Assembly: GCA_051657745.1 (NCBI GenBank)
Contig: JBOFLG010000166.1
Location: 1 to 5,512 of the forward strand
Direction: 5' to 3'
Source: JBOFLG01 sp051657745
GTDB taxonomy: Bacteria > Actinomycetota > Actinomycetes > Actinomycetales > Dermatophilaceae
DNA: 5,512 bases
Of the stretch, positions 1 through 5,512 are shown piece by piece (position 1 is the stretch's first letter; each line of letters opens with the position of its first letter). A program made the position numbers and the translations under genes. The notes under the pieces are model-generated. The model did no database searches and was not told the origin of the DNA. It saw only the letters and a program-made list of their open reading frames with translations.

Positions 1-1910
1 GTGATGACCGCGTCCGTGAACGTCTCATACGTGAACGACGTGGAGCGGTTCAGCGGATCCTTCGCCGAGGTCAACCTGCCAGCCGCGTCATACCCGTACG
101 TCCACGTCCGACCCACCGGACCCGCCACCGAGGCCACCCGCGCCCCGGCCCAGGTGAAGGACAACGTCCGACCGGCCGCGTCGGTGACCGTAGCCAACCT
201 GCCGCTGACGTACCCCAACGTGGTGACCTCACCGTTACGGTCAGCCACCGACAGGAGCGCACCGGCAGCGTCGAACGTGTACGCGGTGCGATCCCGGGTG
301 TCGGTCAGGACGAAGGTGTTGCCGGGGCCAGTGTCGAGCTCGGCGTGGACCCGCGGCGCCGCCCAATACCCACTGTCGTTCTTCGTGAACCTCGACCGCG
401 CACCGTTGCCGTCCACCACCGTCACCGTGCTCACCCCAGTCGCGGTGTCCGTCGCGGTGACCAGCCGCGTCTCCAGGTTGGAGCGCCACCCGAACCCGAA
501 CATCCCCGCCTCGGACGCACCCGCCGAGGAATACGTCCTCGACAGCTCCAACCCCGGCCCCCGACCCGGCACCGCAACATCACTGAACGCGTGCCAGAAC
601 ACCCCCGTCGCGGTATTCACCGGCTGCCCCACCGAGCACGGTTTGTCGCACGACTCGAACTTCGACGGCGCCCCACCCTGGGACTCCCGCAAATCGCTCA
701 ACAACTCCCGAGCCGCGTCACCGCTGACCAACGTGTCACCAGACTGCATCACCACCGAATACGTCGGATCCGGCAACGGCTGCTGCGCGCTGGCACTGCT
801 CACCGCGACTACCATCGGCGCGCCCACCTGCGACGGGGACAGCGAACAACTCAACCCGTCACCGCAGGTCTTGATCCGACTGCTAAATCCGCCGAGCTTG
901 GTCGTGTCGTAGATCGAGATGTGAACATATGGATTGCTCGGTATACCAATGTCGTAGTTCCACCTCGCGGTGGTGCCGTCGAACGTCACCTCCCATGGCG
1001 GCGAAACATATGGTGCAGTGATGGCGACGATGTCGGATCTGACGATCGACCCGTAATACTTCGGAGCCGCCACCCCCAACTTCACCACAGCGACAAACTT
1101 GCCCCGATACGCATGCGGCAAGGCATCAATCGTCACCGAGGAGGCGTTGTTGACAGCTTTGTCGACCCGGACAGGTTCGTACGCATCCTTCTCGTAGATC
1201 GCCGCGATACCCCCAACCTTCACCGGCAGATAGTTCGTCGTCGCAGTCAACCGGATGAACGTCGGGATATTCAGGTCCCGCGTCATGGAGACGGTCCACG
1301 CCGGAGCATCCACATACGACGACTCCCCGACCTTCGACCCCGCAGCCACCGACCCCCACACATCAGGCGGGGTGATCCCAGTCGTGACCACCGCCACATA
1401 CACCGGCTCCTTCCCCGTCGGCGTCGTCGGACCGAACCGGCACGACGTCGCCCCCACAGCACACGGCGAGTAGTTCTCGGTCCGGATCAACTCCGTCCCA
1501 CCAAAACGGCGCCCCACCTCGTACAACACCACCCGCTCCCCCGACGCCACCGCACGGCTCAACGACACCGTGAACTTCAACTCATACCCCGGATCCGGGC
1601 CGAACTTCTCATGCACCACGTTCGTGATCGGCCCAGGACCCACATCCAGACTCGGCGCCGCCCGCACCCCCGACGACGGCACTGATGTGACCGTCGACGG
1701 CACCACCGACGTCACCGACCCCGCCGCCGCAGCACCCTGGACACCAGCCGCAACCGGCGCCTGCGCACCAACTGATACCGGGGCAGCCTCAGCCACCTGC
1801 GCCGCACCCACCACCGCCGCCAACACCACGGTCAGCACCACCGCCACCCACCGCCGACACCGACCCCCCACCGACTCGACGCCACCACTTGCGAACACGC
1901 GCGCAGACAT
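1..1910 (-). CDS. Secreted Rhs/YD-repeat protein, N-terminal 636 residues (3' end beyond the left edge)
   Basis: I translated this frame by hand: ATG at 1910-1908, no stop to the edge, with codon phase checked at residues 100, 200, 350 and 618. Residues 1-42 look like a Sec signal peptide: basic RCRRW at 17-21, a hydrophobic stretch to about 38, and cleavage after AEA (40-42). Residues 43-87 are an Ala/Val/Ser/Pro linker. Residues 88-372 hold three beta-rich modules with no family I can name. CDKPC (421-425) leads into VNTATG and PGRGPGLELSRTYSS (448-462), the DUF6531-type entry of Rhs proteins, followed by FGFGWRSN (471-478). YD repeats begin near 544 with a 20-21 residue period (YTFDAAG, YGYDAAGRLT, DPLNRST). 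Rhs proteins form a beta-cocoon shell that often encloses a C-terminal toxin; that end is not visible. Export by Sec with surface or secreted location is inferred. Codon use differs from the mfd operon and shifts within the gene. Confident as an Rhs-family gene; toxin role unproven. Confidence 0.93.
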   Translation of the reverse strand, partial: MSARVFASGGVESVGGRCRRWVAVVLTVVLAAVVGAAQVAEAAPVSVGAQAPVAAGVQGAAAAGSVTSVVPSTVTSVPSSGVRAAPSLDVGPGPITNVVHEKFGPDPGYELKFTVSLSRAVASGERVVLYEVGRRFGGTELIRTENYSPCAVGATSCRFGPTTPTGKEPVYVAVVTTGITPPDVWGSVAAGSKVGESSYVDAPAWTVSMTRDLNIPTFIRLTATTNYLPVKVGGIAAIYEKDAYEPVRVDKAVNNASSVTIDALPHAYRGKFVAVVKLGVAAPKYYGSIVRSDIVAITAPYVSPPWEVTFDGTTARWNYDIGIPSNPYVHISIYDTTKLGGFSSRIKTCGDGLSCSLSPSQVGAPMVVAVSSASAQQPLPDPTYSVVMQSGDTLVSGDAARELLSDLRESQGGAPSKFESCDKPCSVGQPVNTATGVFWHAFSDVAVPGRGPGLELSRTYSSAGASEAGMFGFGWRSNLETRLVTATDTATGVSTVTVVDGNGARSRFTKNDSGYWAAPRVHAELDTGPGNTFVLTDTRDRTAYTFDAAGALLSVADRNGEVTTLGYVSGRLATVTDAAGRTLSFTWAGARVASVAGPVGRTWTYGYDAAGRLTSAKDPLNRSTSFTYETFTDAVI

Positions 1911-1917
1911 CACACAA

Positions 1918-1924
1918 CTCCACC
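1918..1924 (-). promoter_or_regulatory. Ribosome binding site of the Rhs gene
   Basis: On the minus strand GGTGGAG lies 7 nt before the ATG at 1910. It contains the GGAG core at suitable spacing. Together with the signal peptide that begins directly after this ATG, it decides the start. The initiator follows a GTGTG stretch, but the upstream GTG triplets would not leave proper spacing. Confidence 0.7.
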
Positions 1925-1932
1925 CGACAGGA

Positions 1933-1941
1933 CCCCCCCCC
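1933..1941 (-). repeat. Nine-base G homopolymer in the leader of the Rhs gene
   Basis: Nine consecutive C on plus (G on minus) end about 8 nt before the Shine-Dalgarno sequence and 22 nt before the ATG. Just upstream on the minus strand, CCTCCC (1950-1945) can pair with this run around a 3-6 nt loop. The same CCTCCC also contains CTCC, which is complementary to the GGAG core of the ribosome binding site. Whether the tract varies in length cannot be seen from one sequence. Confidence 0.85.
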
Positions 1942-2186
1942 AGCGGGAGGCCAGCAACCCACAAACCTAGAACCCCCACCACCCAACCCATCCACAAACC
2001 GCCACCACCTCAACCGTTCAGCCACCCACCACCAACCGAACAGCGACCCACGACCGCCTGACCGCTCCCGCATTGCCCCGCCGATCCGGACGCGACCCGC
2101 CGTGCCTGGGTCCGGTGCGGGCGATCGACATCCGCGTTCGAGGTCGGCGTGGGGCGAACTCGGCGCGGGTGCTGCGGTTACCGTGC

Positions 2187-2202
2187 CGCGACGGCTCTCG
2201 CG
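2187..2202. repeat. Short inverted repeat downstream of mazG
   Basis: CGCGA (2187-2191) and TCGCG (2198-2202) form a perfect 5-bp stem around a 6-nt loop, about 50 nt past the mazG stop. It is small enough to be chance in GC-rich DNA, but together with the hairpin at 2216-2238 it may help end the mfd-mazG transcript. There is no U-run after it. Confidence 0.3.
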
Positions 2203-2215
2203 AAGCCTGTAGTCA

Positions 2216-2238
2216 CTCGGCCACTCGCTGGCCGCGAG
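2216..2238 (-). terminator. Possible factor-dependent or weak terminator hairpin after mazG
   Basis: GGCCA (2219-2223) and TGGCC (2229-2233) pair around a 5-nt loop. The stem can be extended by CTC (2216-2218) with GAG (2236-2238) if two bases bulge. It starts 13 nt after the mazG stop, where a terminator is expected. No U-run follows on the minus strand, so it is not a classical intrinsic terminator. Actinobacterial terminators often lack U-runs, so this remains possible but weak. Confidence 0.3.
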
Positions 2239-2250
2239 GCAGACGCAGGG

Positions 2251-3321
2251 CTACCGGGCGCCGACAGGGCGAGCCGAGCAGGCCACCGCGCCGAGAGCGG
2301 CCCGGGCCTCGGCCTCGGCCTCGGCCAGCGCGGCACGAGCCGCATCGAGCCGGGCCAGCGCGGCGTCATCCGGCTTCAGATGGCGGCGGCGAGCGCGCGC
2401 GAGCACCTTGGCTGCGGCCGACTCGACCGGCAGAGTCGGCGGGATGCCGTGCAGCAACTCGGCACCCGCGTCGCCAGCGTCGGTGCCGGCTGCGCCGACG
2501 CCATCGGACGAAGCACCAGACTCTCGAACCGACCTCTCCTGGAGTTTGATTCGCTCCCACTCCTGCTCGACCTCGTCCGGTGTTGAGGCCGCGCCGTCGG
2601 CGAAGACGTGCGGATGACGCCGCACCAGCTTCTCGACGAGCAGCCCGGCGACGGTGTCGACGTCGAAGGAGCCGTCGGCGGCATCCTCGGCCACCCGGGC
2701 ATGAAAGACCACCTGGAGCAGCACGTCGCCGAGCTCCTCGGCGATGTGCGCCGCGTCGCCCTCGGAGATCGCCGCGAGCACCTCATGGGCTTCCTCGACC
2801 AGGTACGGCGCCAACGACTCGTGGGTCTGCTCGGCATCCCACGGGCACCCTCCGGCCGACCGGAGCCGGTCCATCACCGCGACCACGTCGAGCAGCCGGG
2901 CACCGGGCACGTCCCAGGACCCGAGAAGTACCTCCACCTCTGGCGGGGTCTCGAGCCGCGACACCTCGGCCGCGATCGCATCGGCGAGCCCGGGGTCGCC
3001 GTCGACCGAGCCGAGCCACACCACGTCATCCGACGCCGCGGACCCCACCAGGCGGCGGGCTAGTGCCGGCGCCGACGCATCGGCAGACGTGGATGCCGCC
3101 GTCGCTTCCGACGGGTCGGCGGACTCGGGGGTCGGCTCGCCGACGGAGTCGGCCGGCTGCACCGCGAACCCCGCCTCGGCGACCGCGGCGGCGAGCGGGT
3201 CGTCGAGGTCGCGACAGACCACCTGGGTGGCCTCGGTGACCGCCTGCCACGCCTCGCGGGTGAGCAGCCCGGGCGCGACCCGGGGGGTGGTGTGGAGCAG
3301 CCGGAGCCGCCCGGCGCTCAC
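2251..3321 (-). CDS. mazG: MazG nucleoside triphosphate pyrophosphohydrolase
   Basis: MazG hydrolyses NTPs and dNTPs to the monophosphate plus pyrophosphate in the cytoplasm, clearing non-canonical or damaged nucleotides. The catalytic domain spans about residues 146-266: CPWDAEQTH (159-167), EEAHE (176-180) and EELGD (195-199) give the Mg2+-binding EExxE...ExxD signature, followed by FHA (206-208) and RRHPHVF (234-240). It matches the first MazG domain of the E. coli enzyme; the second is absent. Residues 1-145 resemble the degenerate tetrapyrrole-methylase-like N-terminal domain of actinobacterial MazG, with a low-complexity acidic Ser/Ala/Asp insert at about 62-88. After residue 266 come a Gly/Ala linker, GIPPTLP (292-298) and an Ala/Glu-rich helical tail. 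The GTG start overlaps the upstream stop by 4 nt with no evident Shine-Dalgarno, so translational coupling is likely. The stop is TAG at 2253-2251. Length (356) fits actinobacterial MazG proteins carrying an N-terminal extension. Confidence 0.95.
   Translation of the reverse strand: MSAGRLRLLHTTPRVAPGLLTREAWQAVTEATQVVCRDLDDPLAAAVAEAGFAVQPADSVGEPTPESADPSEATAASTSADASAPALARRLVGSAASDDVVWLGSVDGDPGLADAIAAEVSRLETPPEVEVLLGSWDVPGARLLDVVAVMDRLRSAGGCPWDAEQTHESLAPYLVEEAHEVLAAISEGDAAHIAEELGDVLLQVVFHARVAEDAADGSFDVDTVAGLLVEKLVRRHPHVFADGAASTPDEVEQEWERIKLQERSVRESGASSDGVGAAGTDAGDAGAELLHGIPPTLPVESAAAKVLARARRRHLKPDDAALARLDAARAALAEAEAEARAALGAVACSARPVGAR
2305..2326 (-). repeat. GGCCTC hexanucleotide repeat (about 3.7 copies) inside mazG
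   Basis: Three full GGCCTC units plus GGCC on the plus strand encode alternating Ala-Glu residues (about 332-338) in the MazG C-terminal tail. A 12-base direct repeat, GGCCAGCGCGGC, lies beside it at 2323-2334 and 2353-2364, 30 nt apart. This suggests the tail grew by small in-frame duplications. The unit is a multiple of three, so length change would not shift the frame. Confidence 0.85.
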
Positions 3322-3908
3322 GGAGCCGGCGGCGGCTCGGGAGCCGGCGGCGCCTCGAGCGAGGGTGAGGCGGTGGGCGACAGCGAGATCCAGCCCGGCG
3401 CGCCCGGCTGCACACTGACGTTGCTCCGGTCGTAGGCGCCGTACCGCGGGTTGACCTCGACCGTCAACGCGGACAACTCGTCGCCGATCTGCTGCCCCAG
3501 CGCCTCGTCGAGCGCACCGCTCTGACGGGCCTGACCGATCGCGCGGTTGAGCCGGAGGATCTCGACGGTCGCCGCGCTCGGCTCCTCGACACCGCGCTCC
3601 GCGGCATCGGCCCGAGCCACCGACTCGGACACCACGACGCCGCGCCCAGCAAGGTTGTCGAGCACCACCGGTGCCTGGATCAGCGCGGTGAGCGTGTTAC
3701 TCGGCGCGAGCTCGCCCTCGACCAGGGCCGGCTCCATCCCGTTGATGTCGCTGGTGGCCTGCTGCACGTCGGTCTCACTGATGACGGTGCCGTCCACCAC
3801 GGCGGCCTGGTCGGTGCGCACCGTGCCGCAGCCGGTGGCGGTGAGCACCGCCGCACAGGACGCTGCCGCGGTCAGCAGGGTGGCGGCCCGGCGAATCCGT
3901 TGGCTCAC
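3318..3908 (-). CDS. SurA-N-like lipoprotein between mfd and mazG
   Basis: This is a 196-residue exported protein. The signal region has RIRR at 4-7, a hydrophobic Ala/Leu/Val stretch and a lipobox-like LTATGC, with Cys27 as the likely lipidation site; the -3 residue is Ala rather than the usual Leu, so the box is slightly atypical. The mature part opens with QAAVVDGTVISETDVQ (34-49), the pattern of the SurA/PrsA N-terminal chaperone domain, followed by predicted helices to about residue 150. No parvulin PPIase domain follows, and the protein ends in a Pro/Ala/Glu-rich tail (about 178-196). A periplasmic-side chaperone or envelope role is inferred only. The GTG start is chosen for its strong Shine-Dalgarno and for the signal peptide beginning there. 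It sits 17 nt after mfd and overlaps mazG by 4 nt, so it is co-transcribed with both. A duplicated 12-base unit (3323-3334, 3341-3352) encodes part of the tail. Confidence 0.85.
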   Translation of the reverse strand: MSQRIRRAATLLTAAASCAAVLTATGCGTVRTDQAAVVDGTVISETDVQQATSDINGMEPALVEGELAPSNTLTALIQAPVVLDNLAGRGVVVSESVARADAAERGVEEPSAATVEILRLNRAIGQARQSGALDEALGQQIGDELSALTVEVNPRYGAYDRSNVSVQPGAPGWISLSPTASPSLEAPPAPEPPPAP

Positions 3909-3913
3909 GAGGG

Positions 3914-3920
3914 TCCTTTC
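3914..3920 (-). promoter_or_regulatory. Ribosome binding site of the SurA-like lipoprotein gene
   Basis: GAAAGGA on the minus strand lies 5 nt before the GTG at 3908, inside the 17-nt gap after the mfd stop. It fixes the GTG start. It also shows that this gene starts translation independently, unlike mazG downstream. Confidence 0.8.
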
Positions 3921-3925
3921 ACGAG

Positions 3926-5512
3926 TCAGGCGCCGCGGGACGCGGACGCCGGAGTGGCCGCGGAGGCGGCTACCCGGGCGGCTTCGCCCACATTGTCCAC
4001 GACCACCGAGCGGATGACGCCACCCGCCCAGTCCAGCACCTCACGGTCCCGCAGTGGCCGGCCGCCGACGCGTGCCGTGGCCGGCCGCGGCACCAGGATC
4101 GTGGACTGCGCCGGCTTCACGATCGAGCGCGGATAAAGCCGGTTCAGCCGCAACTGCTGACTCTCGCGCAACTCGACCGGCCCGAACCGCACGTACTGGC
4201 CCTGCAGGCTGATGTCGGCGATCCCGGCGGACCGGGCGACGGTGCGCAACCGGGCCACCTCGAGCAGGACCCGCACCGGCTCCGGTGGCTGGCCGTACCG
4301 GTCGACCAACTCGGCCTCGATCTCGGCGAGTTGGGCGTCATCCACCACAGCGGCGAGCTTCTTGTACATCTCCAACCGGAGCCGCTCGTGCGGGATGTAG
4401 TCGTGCGGCAGGTGGGCGTCGACCGGCAACTCGACCTTGATCTCGGCCGGGGCCTCCTCGGCCTCACCTCGGAACGCCGCCACCGCCTCGCCGACCAGCC
4501 GCACGTACAGGTCGAAGCCGACTCCGGCGATATGCCCGCTCTGCTCGCCGCCGAGTAGATTGCCCGCGCCGCGGATCTCGAGGTCCTTCATCGCCACCGC
4601 CATGCCGGCGCCGAGGTCGCTGTTGGTGGCGATGGTCTGCAGCCGGTCCAGCGAGGTCTCGGTGAGCGGCGTCTCCGGCGGGTAGAGGAAGTAGGAGTAC
4701 GCGCGTTCGCGGCCTCGCCCCACTCGCCCGCGCAGCTGGTGCAACTGACTCAGGCCGAGCCGGTCGGCCCGCTCGACGATGAGCGTGTTGGCGTTGGAGA
4801 TGTCGAGCCCGGTCTCGACGATCGTCGTGCAGACCAGCACGTCGTACTTCTTCTCCCAGAAGTCGACCACCACCTGCTCCAGCCGGTGCTCGCCCATCTT
4901 GCCGTGCGCGGTGGCGACCCGGGCCTCCGGGACGAGTTCGCGGATGCGGCTCGCCGCCTTCTCGATGGTGGACACCTTGTTGTGCACGAGGAACACCTGG
5001 CCCTCGCGCATCAGCTCGCGCCGGATCGCCGCAGTGATCGTCTTCTCGTCGTAGGCCCCGACGTAGGTGAGCACCGGATGCCGCTCCTCAGGCGGGGTCT
5101 GCAGGGTGGACATCTCCCGGATGCCGGTGACCGCCATCTCGAGCGTGCGCGGGATCGGGGTGGCCGACATCGCGAGCACGTCGACCGAGGTGCGCAGCGA
5201 CTTCAGCTGCTCCTTGTGCTCGACCCCGAAGCGCTGTTCCTCGTCGACGACGACCAGCCCGAGTTCCTTGAACCGCACCTCTTTTCCAAGCAGCCGGTGG
5301 GTGCCGATCACCACATCGACCGAGCCGTCGGCAAGGCCCGCGAGCACCGCGCGCGCCTCGGCATCCGTCTGGAATCGGGACAGCCCCTTGACCACCACCG
5401 GGAACCCGGCGTACCGCTCGGCGAACGTATTGACGTGCTGCTGCACCAAGATGGTCGTGGGGCAGAGCACCACCACCTGGGTGCCGTCCTGCACCGCCTT
5501 GAACGCGGCCCG
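3926..5512 (-). CDS. mfd: Mfd, transcription-repair coupling factor, C-terminal part (5' end beyond the right edge)
   Basis: Mfd is a cytoplasmic ATP-driven DNA translocase that removes RNA polymerase stalled at lesions and recruits UvrA. The frame runs open to the right edge (RAAFKAV precedes the Gln at 5491). The Walker A motif, the UvrB-like region and the RNA polymerase-interacting domain must lie outside the window. Counting the codon at 5494 as 1, I see helicase motif Ia (PTT, 12-14), motif II DEEQRFG (84-90), motif III SATPIPR (110-116), FLVHN (168-172), motif V VETGLDIS (226-233) and motif VI QLRGRVGRGRE (253-263). Then come the TRG translocation region with LGAGMAVAMKDLEIRGAGNLLGG (294-316) and the Mfd C-terminal regulatory domain (about 350-480), which masks the UvrA site in the resting enzyme. 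A low-complexity Ala/Ser tail ends at TGA 3928-3926. All key residues in the visible part are intact. RecG shares the motor but lacks this C-terminal domain, so Mfd is clear. Confidence 0.98.
   Translation of the reverse strand, partial: RAAFKAVQDGTQVVVLCPTTILVQQHVNTFAERYAGFPVVVKGLSRFQTDAEARAVLAGLADGSVDVVIGTHRLLGKEVRFKELGLVVVDEEQRFGVEHKEQLKSLRTSVDVLAMSATPIPRTLEMAVTGIREMSTLQTPPEERHPVLTYVGAYDEKTITAAIRRELMREGQVFLVHNKVSTIEKAASRIRELVPEARVATAHGKMGEHRLEQVVVDFWEKKYDVLVCTTIVETGLDISNANTLIVERADRLGLSQLHQLRGRVGRGRERAYSYFLYPPETPLTETSLDRLQTIATNSDLGAGMAVAMKDLEIRGAGNLLGGEQSGHIAGVGFDLYVRLVGEAVAAFRGEAEEAPAEIKVELPVDAHLPHDYIPHERLRLEMYKKLAAVVDDAQLAEIEAELVDRYGQPPEPVRVLLEVARLRTVARSAGIADISLQGQYVRFGPVELRESQQLRLNRLYPRSIVKPAQSTILVPRPATARVGGRPLRDREVLDWAGGVIRSVVVDNVGEAARVAASAATPASASRGA

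Larger units (their letters stand above)
1911..2250. other. Intergenic region between mazG and the Rhs gene
   Basis: This 340-nt gap separates two genes of the same orientation and I see no convincing gene in it. The mazG-proximal part (about 2073-2250) is ordinary GC-rich sequence with small inverted repeats at 2187-2202 and 2216-2238. The Rhs-proximal part (about 1911-2070) is strongly skewed, C/A-rich on plus and G/T-rich on minus, with minus-strand G runs at 1933-1941, 1958-1960, 1973-1977, 1982-1984 and 1987-1989. A minus-strand TAGGTT at 1969-1964 fits the loose actinobacterial -10 pattern TAnnnT. It would give a leader of roughly 45-50 nt, but I find no matching -35, so a promoter is expected here but not located. 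I see no tRNA, riboswitch or att-site signature. Confidence 0.6.

Noticed and set aside
1..912. Long plus-strand open frame of 303 codons starting at the left edge
   Set aside because: It lies antisense to the Rhs frame, has no family resemblance and owes its openness to the GC-rich minus-strand gene, which shows a signal peptide and Rhs/YD motifs.
922..1013. Two copies of AACATATGG about 80 nt apart
   Set aside because: Both lie in frame in the Rhs gene and encode Pro-Tyr-Val; they are most simply explained by protein sequence, not by a regulatory site.
345..1685. Plus-strand open frame of 446 codons
   Set aside because: It is codon-aligned antisense to the Rhs gene and extremely rich in Arg, His and Pro, the usual mark of a shadow frame in high-GC DNA.
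1958..1989. Possible G-quadruplex on the minus strand
   Set aside because: Four GGG runs exist, but one loop is about 12 nt long, so a stable three-tetrad structure is doubtful; noted only as strand skew.
1789..2073. Minus-strand 94-residue Gly/Trp/Arg-rich frame overlapping the Rhs start
   Set aside because: Out of frame with the Rhs gene; its composition simply reflects GGN and TGG triplets of the G/T-rich strand.
2125..2160. GTTCGAG resembling a tRNA T-loop
   Set aside because: The flanking bases do not pair as a T-stem, and no anticodon or acceptor stem can be drawn around it.
1570..2212. Plus-strand Thr/Pro-rich frames across the Rhs start and leader
   Set aside because: They are antisense to the signal peptide and the G/T-rich leader, are low-complexity, and have no plausible ribosome binding site or homology.
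2580..3239. Plus-strand Arg/Pro-rich 219-codon frame and neighbouring frames opposite mazG
   Set aside because: Antisense to mazG, whose catalytic motifs are clear; no independent support.
1..5512. CRISPR array, rRNA, insertion sequence ends
   Set aside because: No regularly spaced direct repeats, rRNA-like stretches, transposase motifs or terminal inverted repeats were seen.

Overview
The window is high-GC DNA with strong G/C at third codon positions. It suggests a chromosome of a high-GC Gram-positive actinobacterium. A Nocardioides/Propionibacteriales-type organism is my best guess, because I recall a SurA-like lipoprotein sitting between mfd and mazG there; this is inference, not a database result. 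All four protein genes I can support lie on the minus strand and read right to left.

Right part (about 5512 to 2251): a compact housekeeping operon. It begins with the C-terminal half of mfd (transcription-repair coupling factor, cut by the right edge). After a 17-nt gap that holds a clean Shine-Dalgarno sequence comes a small SurA-N-like lipoprotein gene. Next is mazG (nucleoside triphosphate pyrophosphohydrolase), whose GTG start overlaps the lipoprotein stop by 4 nt. Mfd rescues stalled RNA polymerase and recruits excision repair, while MazG removes non-canonical or damaged nucleotides. The two therefore act on the same broad theme of genome integrity, with an exported protein between them.

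Middle (2250 to 1911): a 340-nt intergenic stretch with two small inverted repeats just past mazG. Further on is a strongly strand-asymmetric region (C/A-rich on plus, G/T-rich on minus), including a run of nine G on the minus strand close to the next gene's ribosome binding site.

Left part (1910 to 1, cut by the left edge): one uninterrupted minus-strand reading frame of 636 codons, which I translated by hand. It encodes a Sec-exported Rhs/YD-repeat protein: signal peptide, three divergent beta-rich modules, a DUF6531-type Rhs entry motif, and then the first YD repeats. The rest of the Rhs shell, any C-terminal toxin and any immunity gene would lie beyond the left edge. The long plus-strand frames across this region are antisense shadows of it. 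This secreted, polymorphic-toxin-like gene beside a conserved DNA-repair operon is the most interesting element here.
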